Shown here: piece by piece, positions 4,562-8,894 of the stretch | Position numbering within the stretch: position 1 is the first letter of the stretch | Layout of the letters: every line of letters begins with the position of its first letter | NCBI GenBank assembly: GCA_013153655.1 | Contig: JAADEB010000096.1 | Coordinates: forward strand, 1 to 8,894 | Direction of reading: 5' to 3' | From: Chlorobiota bacterium | Lineage (GTDB): Bacteria > Bacteroidota > Bacteroidia > Flavobacteriales > Flavobacteriaceae | Length of the DNA: 8,894 nt | The notes under the pieces: model-generated | What the model saw: only the letters and a program-made list of their open reading frames with translations | Told to the model about the DNA's origin: nothing | Databases searched by the model: none | Position numbers and translations under genes: made by a program

Positions 4562-7333
4562 ATGTCCAAACCGGTATCACATATCCATATTCAGGGCGCA
4601 CACGAACACAACCTGAAACATATCGACCTGCGCATTCCGCACCGGCGGCTGACGGTGATCACGGGTGTGTCCGGCAGCGGCAAAACCAGCCTGGCCTATG
4701 ACACCCTCTACGCCGAAGGCCAACGGCGATTTGTGGAAAACCTGTCCACCTATGCCCGCCAATTCCTGGGTAAAATCGAAAAACCCAAGGTGGAACAAAT
4801 CCGCGGCATCGCGCCTACGGTGGCCATCCGCCAGAAAAACATTCGCACCAACGCACGAAGCACCGTGGGCACCGTAACGGAAATCTACGACTACCTGCGC
4901 CTCTTGTTTGCACGCGTGGGACGGACCATTTCGCCGGTATCGGGACGGGAAGTGAAAAAACACACCGTGGCCGACGTACTGGACTTCCTGTGGAGCCGGC
5001 CGGAAGGCAGCAAATGGCTCTTGACGGTGGAACTGGAAGGCGGGACGGAAGAAAAACGCCGCCTGGCGGAACTCTACGCCGGACAAGGTTTTGTGCGTAT
5101 GTGGACAGGCGGCCGCATCCTGGACTTGAACCCGGAAAACGTGCCGGAGCATCCGGACGAAAAAACCTATCTGGTCATTGACCGTATCCAAGTGAGTTCC
5201 GACGAAGACTACCGCCGCCGCATCGCCGAAAGCGTGGAACAAGCCTTTTCCTACGGACACGGCCACCTGCAACTCATCGCCTGGCCGGAAGGAACGGTGC
5301 ATACGTTTAGCAACAAATTCGAACTGGACGGCATGGAATTTCCCGAGCCGGACGTGCATTTGTTCGGCTTCAACAATCCCTACGGCGCCTGTCCGGTATG
5401 CGAAGGCTTCGGTAGCATCGTGGATATCGATCCCGACAAGGTTATTCCCGACAAGTCGCGCAGCATCTACGGCGACGCCATCGCTCCCTGGGTAGGCAAA
5501 GAATTGTCCAAATACAAACGCCAACTGATCCTGGCAGCGGACCGCTACGGTATTTCCGTACATAAGCCTTGGCGCGACCTGCCGGAAGAACACAAAAAGC
5601 TGATTTGGGAAGGCGCTCCCGGATTTACGGGTATCCGGCCGTTCTTCCGCCTGCTGGAAGAAAAATCCTACAAAATCCAAAACCGTGTCATGCTGGCACG
5701 CTACCGCGGCAAAACCCTGTGTCATGCCTGCGGCGGCAAGCGCTTGCGTCCCGAGGCCGGGAACGTGTATGTGGGCGGCAAAAACATCGGCGAATTGGTG
5801 GACATGCCTTTGGACGAGCTGGCGCGTTTTTTTGCCGGATTGTCCTTGGACGATTACGAACGGCAGGTGGCCGGACGTATTTTGGAAGAAATCACCAAAC
5901 GCCTGGATTTCATCATTCGTACGGGCTTGCCTTACCTGACCCTGAACCGTACCGTCGCCAGTCTGTCGGGTGGCGAAATGCAACGCATCCGCCTGGCCAC
6001 CTCGCTGGGTAGCGGACTGACGGGCGCCATCTACATCCTGGACGAACCCAGCATCGGCCTGCACCCGCGCGACACGGGGCGCCTCATCGGCGTGCTGAAA
6101 GACTTGCGCGACAAAGGTAGCACGGTGGTGGTGGTGGAACACGAAGAGGAGATGATGAAAGCCGCCGACCATATCATCGACATGGGTCCCGGGGCGGGCG
6201 TATTCGGCGGCGAAGTGGTGGCCGAAGGCTCCTACGAACAAATCCTGAGAAGCCATACCCTCACGGGCGACTACCTGAGCGGCCGGCGGCGGATACCCGT
6301 ACCGAAAGTACGGCGGCCGGCCAAAGATTTTATCCGCCTGAGGGGCGTGCGCCATCACAATCTGCAAAACATCGACGTGGCTTTTCCCCTGCATACGCTT
6401 ACGGTGGTGACGGGCGTGTCGGGAAGCGGGAAGTCCAGCCTGGTCAACGAGGTTTTGTATCCGGCCTTGATGCAAAAACTGCAAGGCTACGGACCCCGTC
6501 CGGGCGAATTCGACGCCTTGGAAGGCGCTTGGAAACAAATCAAGCAAGTGGAACTCATCGACCAGAACGCCATCGGCCGGAGCTCGCGCTCCAATCCGGT
6601 GACCTACATCAAGGTGTATGACGAAATCCGCCAACTCATGGCCGCACAGCGGCGGGCCAAACTCCTGCGCTTGGAGCCGCGCCATTTTTCGTTCAACACG
6701 CCGGGCGGCCGTTGCGAAGTGTGTAAAGGCGAAGGCGTGATCCGTATCGACATGCAATTTATGGCCGACGTGGAAATCACCTGCGAAGCCTGTGGCGGCA
6801 AGAAATTCAAAGACCATGTGTTGGAAGTGAAATTCCACGGCAAAAACATCCACGACATCCTGGAAATGAGTGTGGACGAAGCGGTGGAATTTTTCGAAGC
6901 CTACGGCGAGAAAAAAATAGCGGACAAACTGCGCGTGTTGCAGGAAGTGGGACTAAATTACGTACAACTGGGCCAGCCGGTTTCCACATTTTCGGGCGGC
7001 GAAGCGCAGCGGCTCAAACTGGCCACCTACCTGCTCAAAGGGCGTTCGGCCGAACCGGTGCTCTTCCTTTTCGACGAACCCACCACGGGTTTGCATTTTC
7101 ACGACATTCGTAAACTCCTGGCCGCCTTCGACCGCTTGATTGAGCACGGCCACAGCATTGTGGTGATCGAGCACAATACGGAACTGATCAAGTCGGCGGA
7201 CCACATCATCGACCTGGGACCCGAAGGCGGCAAAGGCGGCGGACAAGTGGTGTTTACCGGCACGCCGGAGGAATTGGTACGGGACGGGCGGTCGTTGTTG
7301 GTGCCTTATTTGGATTTGGGGGAAAGTTCGTAG
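4562..7333 (+). CDS. uvrA: UvrABC excinuclease subunit A, variant lacking half of zinc site 1
   Basis: UvrA is the damage-sensing ABC ATPase of nucleotide excision repair; as a dimer it loads UvrB on lesions. The 923 residues match the family's usual length. First ATPase: Walker A GVSGSGKT (35-42), signature LSGGEMQ (468-474), Walker B ILDEP with D494-E495. Second: Walker A GVSGSGKS (618-625), signature FSGGEAQ (810-816), Walker B LFDEP with D838-E839. The UvrB-binding and DNA-binding insertions (about 110-400) are present, so it is not the shortened UvrA2 form. The C-terminal zinc module is complete: C718, C721, C741, C744. The first zinc site keeps C277 and C280, but the upstream CxxC expected near 253-257 is absent (FELDGMEF there). 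A lone CxxC sits at 387-390. I recall this NKFELDG variant from other Bacteroidota, which often have two UvrA paralogues. ATG 4562 gives the standard N-terminus ending in HNLKHIDL. It is monocistronic, with uvrB not in view. Confidence 0.96.
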   Translation: MSKPVSHIHIQGAHEHNLKHIDLRIPHRRLTVITGVSGSGKTSLAYDTLYAEGQRRFVENLSTYARQFLGKIEKPKVEQIRGIAPTVAIRQKNIRTNARSTVGTVTEIYDYLRLLFARVGRTISPVSGREVKKHTVADVLDFLWSRPEGSKWLLTVELEGGTEEKRRLAELYAGQGFVRMWTGGRILDLNPENVPEHPDEKTYLVIDRIQVSSDEDYRRRIAESVEQAFSYGHGHLQLIAWPEGTVHTFSNKFELDGMEFPEPDVHLFGFNNPYGACPVCEGFGSIVDIDPDKVIPDKSRSIYGDAIAPWVGKELSKYKRQLILAADRYGISVHKPWRDLPEEHKKLIWEGAPGFTGIRPFFRLLEEKSYKIQNRVMLARYRGKTLCHACGGKRLRPEAGNVYVGGKNIGELVDMPLDELARFFAGLSLDDYERQVAGRILEEITKRLDFIIRTGLPYLTLNRTVASLSGGEMQRIRLATSLGSGLTGAIYILDEPSIGLHPRDTGRLIGVLKDLRDKGSTVVVVEHEEEMMKAADHIIDMGPGAGVFGGEVVAEGSYEQILRSHTLTGDYLSGRRRIPVPKVRRPAKDFIRLRGVRHHNLQNIDVAFPLHTLTVVTGVSGSGKSSLVNEVLYPALMQKLQGYGPRPGEFDALEGAWKQIKQVELIDQNAIGRSSRSNPVTYIKVYDEIRQLMAAQRRAKLLRLEPRHFSFNTPGGRCEVCKGEGVIRIDMQFMADVEITCEACGGKKFKDHVLEVKFHGKNIHDILEMSVDEAVEFFEAYGEKKIADKLRVLQEVGLNYVQLGQPVSTFSGGEAQRLKLATYLLKGRSAEPVLFLFDEPTTGLHFHDIRKLLAAFDRLIEHGHSIVVIEHNTELIKSADHIIDLGPEGGKGGGQVVFTGTPEELVRDGRSLLVPYLDLGESS

Positions 7334-7521
7334 GTAACATGTGAAGCCGGATACCGGAATACAGGTTTTGCGGGGAGCTATTTTGCTTAGCGTACTTGGA
7401 TTTATTTATGTAGGGGAGAAACACGTCATTTCATTAGTGAAATGCCAATAAGTTATTAACCGAAGATATTAGCATGCTAGTGATTTTATTGTAGCGCCAT
7501 GTAATTTCGACCGTATGTTTT

Positions 7522-7573
7522 GTTATTCTGAGCGCAGTACCGTGTCCGCCTCATGCGTCCTAACATTTTCTCC
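7522..7573 (+). repeat. Decayed copy of the GTCATTGC...GCAATCTCC element
   Basis: The stretch opening GTTATTCTGAGCG, containing CGTGTCCGCCTCATGCG and ending TTTTCTCC, lines up with the better preserved element at 8817-8870, which has CGCGTCCGCCTCAGGCGG in the same place. The inverted-repeat arms have degenerated here, so this copy would fold poorly. Similarity judged by eye. Confidence 0.4.
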
Positions 7574-7621
7574 TATCAAAAGGATGCATATCATTTAGTA
7601 TTAAACGCTTCCTCCCGCCCT

Positions 7622-7759
7622 TTCCCGACGGCGGCCGGCCCGCATTATTGCCGGGCCAACGCGCTTATCCGCCTGGGGGTGGATTTGGGGTTGCTCTTCT
7701 TTTCCCGTTTACATTGTACATGATGTTTTTCTGCGTATTATTTAAGCACCTAATTCAAT
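7622..7759 (+). repeat. Dispersed intergenic repeat, copy B (~140 bp)
   Basis: Near full-length match to copy A (81-221) in the same orientation. Shared runs include GGCCAACGCGCTTATCCGCC and CTGCGTATTATTTAAGC. The hairpin of copy A is kept here as ATCCGCC (7667-7673), loop TGGG, GGTGGAT (7678-7684), where one G-C pair has become a G-U wobble on the plus-strand RNA. A second possible stem, GGCCCG...CGGGCC around a CATTATTGC loop, is perfect in this copy and has one mismatch in copy A. It lies between two convergent gene ends and has no coding potential I can support. Confidence 0.75.
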
Positions 7760-7853
7760 TCTTTTTTTCTTTCGGGGAAGTAATGTGGATTTTACAAATC
7801 GCGTTTTTTAGGATTTGCTGGTTTTAATTTCCCGATTGGATCCGTTTCCCGTT

Positions 7854-8570
7854 TTATGTGCCGAATATTTCCGATGCGATATCCGGACCGAGTTGTTTTT
7901 TAAAGGCTTCGCTATGTTTAAGTAATTTATAGGGTGTCGGCTCGGAATGGACAAATAACATTTCACCCAATTCGGTAGGTGGTGATATCATAGGCTTGGA
8001 ACCTCCAAATGCTTTGTACATTTCCTTGGGTTCCGGTTCCATGCCGAATTCTTCCATTAGGAAAATTTTGTACGAATTGTAAGCGATTTCGGGCGAAAAA
8101 AGTTGTGCTATATCATCAATGAGAGCATCGTCGTCGCCTCTAACGAATTTATCATACCATTTTACGGCATTTCGCTGGTAATCATCTCCGTTTTCGTCCA
8201 ATAAACATACTATGGCCGTCATAACATGCTTGTTCCAAGGAGCTTCAAGGCCATTTATAAATTCAACTTCTTTGTACCCTGAAACATTTAGAAGAAAATT
8301 CTTTGTTTCTTTGAGTGGTTTTATGTACAGTTCGTCAGTATTAAAAAGTGTAACCACTTTTCTTCCTCTCAAATCCGTAATGTCTTCACCAACAAACCCG
8401 GCAGCAGGTTTTACACCGAGGAACGGGGTGATACAGCGGTCATTATCACGGAACATCAAAGAGGCACCTCCGTTAATAAAGAGGTTATTATACTCGTTTT
8501 TAGTTATAAAAACTTGTGTGTATGTTTCGCCTAATGGGCCTTGTTTTGAGGGGTCGTTTTTTATTTTCAT
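7854..8570 (-). CDS. Hypothetical cytosolic protein, 238 residues
   Basis: I do not recognise this protein. It starts at ATG 8570 (MKIKNDPSKQGPLGETYTQVF); the bases before it are CCCTAAAAA with no Shine-Dalgarno sequence. There is no signal peptide or membrane segment. The sequence is charged and mixed alpha/beta: a beta-like N-terminal half (QVFITKNEYNNLFINGG, FLGVKPAAGF, RKVVTLFNTDELYI) and a more helical, acidic second half (VKWYDKFVRGDDDALIDDIAQLF, YKIFLMEEFGMEP). It ends KKQLGPDIASEIFGT. No repeated cysteines, metal-binding cluster or nucleotide-binding loop is visible. The gene is clearly more AT-rich than uvrA, stands alone between repeat-rich intergenic stretches, and could be a recently acquired or lineage-specific gene. 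The single clean frame and natural protein composition support it being real. Confidence 0.75.
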   Translation of the reverse strand: MKIKNDPSKQGPLGETYTQVFITKNEYNNLFINGGASLMFRDNDRCITPFLGVKPAAGFVGEDITDLRGRKVVTLFNTDELYIKPLKETKNFLLNVSGYKEVEFINGLEAPWNKHVMTAIVCLLDENGDDYQRNAVKWYDKFVRGDDDALIDDIAQLFSPEIAYNSYKIFLMEEFGMEPEPKEMYKAFGGSKPMISPPTELGEMLFVHSEPTPYKLLKHSEAFKKQLGPDIASEIFGT

Positions 8571-8627
8571 TTTTTAGGGTTTTGGTTATTCAGGATCTAA
8601 TTATGTGGAAAGGGAAACGTGGTTTTT

Positions 8628-8775
8628 GTTAAATCGTGCAACCGTTAAACCGATAATTTCTGTTGAAAAGTTGAAAAGTTGAAGAGTTGAATAGATGGGG
8701 AATTTCTGTTAAACCGTTAAATCGTGCAATCGTTGAACCGGATAATTCTATTGAAATGTTGAAGAGATGAGGAAA
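8628..8775 (+). repeat. Direct repeat, period 88 bp, with internal GTTGAAAA tandem units
   Basis: GTTAAATCGTGCAA occurs at 8628 and again at 8716. Each copy continues with a CGTTrAACCG, ATAATT and GTTGAA-rich stretch, so the second copy follows the first directly. Inside copy one there are four tandem 8-base units at 8662-8693: GTTGAAAA, GTTGAAAA, GTTGAAGA, GTTGAATA. Copy two keeps two degenerate units. It lies upstream of the orphan gene, which reads away from it. Non-coding as far as I can see. Confidence 0.7.
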
Positions 8776-8789
8776 AAGGGAAAAGGACG

Positions 8790-8817
8790 GATGACCGGTG
8801 ACCGATGACCGGTGAGG
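8790..8817 (+). repeat. Tandem duplication of a 14-base unit
   Basis: GATGACCGGTGACC (8790-8803) is followed at once by GATGACCGGTGAGG (8804-8817). Each unit contains the palindrome ACCGGT. It directly abuts the palindromic element that starts at 8817. Confidence 0.75.
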
Positions 8818-8870
8818 TCATTGCGAACGAAACGAAGTGCCGCGTCCGCCTCAGGCGGAAAGCAATCTCC
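8817..8870 (+). repeat. Intergenic palindromic element GTCATTGC...GCAATCTCC
   Basis: Outer arms ATTGC (8820-8824) and GCAAT (8862-8866) enclose an inner perfect hairpin TCCGCC (8845-8850), loop TCA, GGCGGA (8854-8859). From memory, GTCATTGCGA...GCAATC elements are scattered between genes in many Bacteroidota and other bacterial genomes; here the inner TCCGCC hairpin looks like an insertion within that framework. A decayed relative lies at 7522-7573. Non-coding. Confidence 0.65.
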
Positions 8871-8894
8871 TTCTGTGGAACACGATTTATTCAA

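Larger units (their letters stand above)
7334..7853. other. Intergenic region between the convergent genes uvrA and the orphan gene
   Basis: About 520 bases with no supported gene. From left to right it holds a short hairpin CATTTCA/TGAAATG (7427-7444, loop TTAG, no T-run, so a poor terminator), a decayed palindromic element (7522-7573), and copy B of the dispersed repeat (7622-7759). The final ~90 bases before the orphan gene's stop contain T-rich runs but no clear terminator hairpin. Confidence 0.6.

Noticed and set aside
4577..6853. A 758-codon open frame on the minus strand opposite uvrA
   Set aside because: It lies fully antisense to a clear uvrA. Its histidine-, phenylalanine- and alanine-rich translation is what the complement of GC-rich biased codons gives. 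No domain is recognisable.
7427..7444. Hairpin CATTTCA-TTAG-TGAAATG as the uvrA terminator
   Set aside because: Only seven weak base pairs, about 95 bases after the stop, and no following T-run.
8212..8577. A 121-codon plus-strand frame opposite the orphan gene
   Set aside because: The minus-strand frame is longer, spans the locus and has a more natural protein composition. The plus frame is serine- and phenylalanine-rich, as expected of a shadow.
8628..8817. CRISPR array
   Set aside because: The repeats are direct, abutting and degenerate, with no regular unique spacers of 25-40 bases and no cas genes.
1..8894. tRNA, rRNA, insertion sequence or phage genes
   Set aside because: I found no cloverleaf-like or rRNA-like stretch and no transposase, integrase or structural phage protein in any plausible frame.

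Overview
The window looks like a Bacteroidota chromosome segment. The EtfB and UvrA proteins match what I recall of the Bacteroidota forms, two lipoproteins carry short lipoboxes, genes start without Shine-Dalgarno sequences, and a TAnnTTTG-type promoter element lies just before uvrA. GC-rich housekeeping genes alternate with AT-rich intergenic DNA and AT-richer accessory genes. I cannot place it below phylum level.

Layout: 1-306 is non-coding. It holds a large imperfect inverted repeat at the left edge, one copy of a ~140 bp dispersed intergenic repeat, and a strong intrinsic terminator. 307-2040 (minus strand) is the etfB-etfA pair encoding electron transfer flavoprotein. A 14 bp perfect palindrome lies 47 bp upstream of etfB. 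2439-4141 (minus strand) is a compact three-gene cell-envelope operon: a small secreted, probably beta-barrel protein followed by two lipoproteins that seem to share a C-terminal motif. 4142-4561 is the divergent intergenic region towards uvrA and carries a third, inverted and more diverged repeat copy. 4562-7333 (plus strand) is a 923-residue UvrA that keeps both ATPase sites and the C-terminal zinc module but lacks half of the first zinc site. 7334-7853 is non-coding, with another good copy of the ~140 bp repeat and a decayed copy of a different palindromic element. 7854-8570 (minus strand) is an unrecognised cytosolic protein of 238 residues. 8571-8894 is packed with small direct repeats and an ATTGC...GCAAT palindromic element.

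Functionally the genes fall into unrelated units: electron transfer (EtfAB, which feeds electrons from flavin dehydrogenases to the quinone pool), an envelope operon of unknown role, nucleotide excision repair, and one orphan. I see no phage, transposase, CRISPR, tRNA or rRNA. The least explained parts are the intergenic repeat families and the barrel-plus-two-lipoproteins operon.
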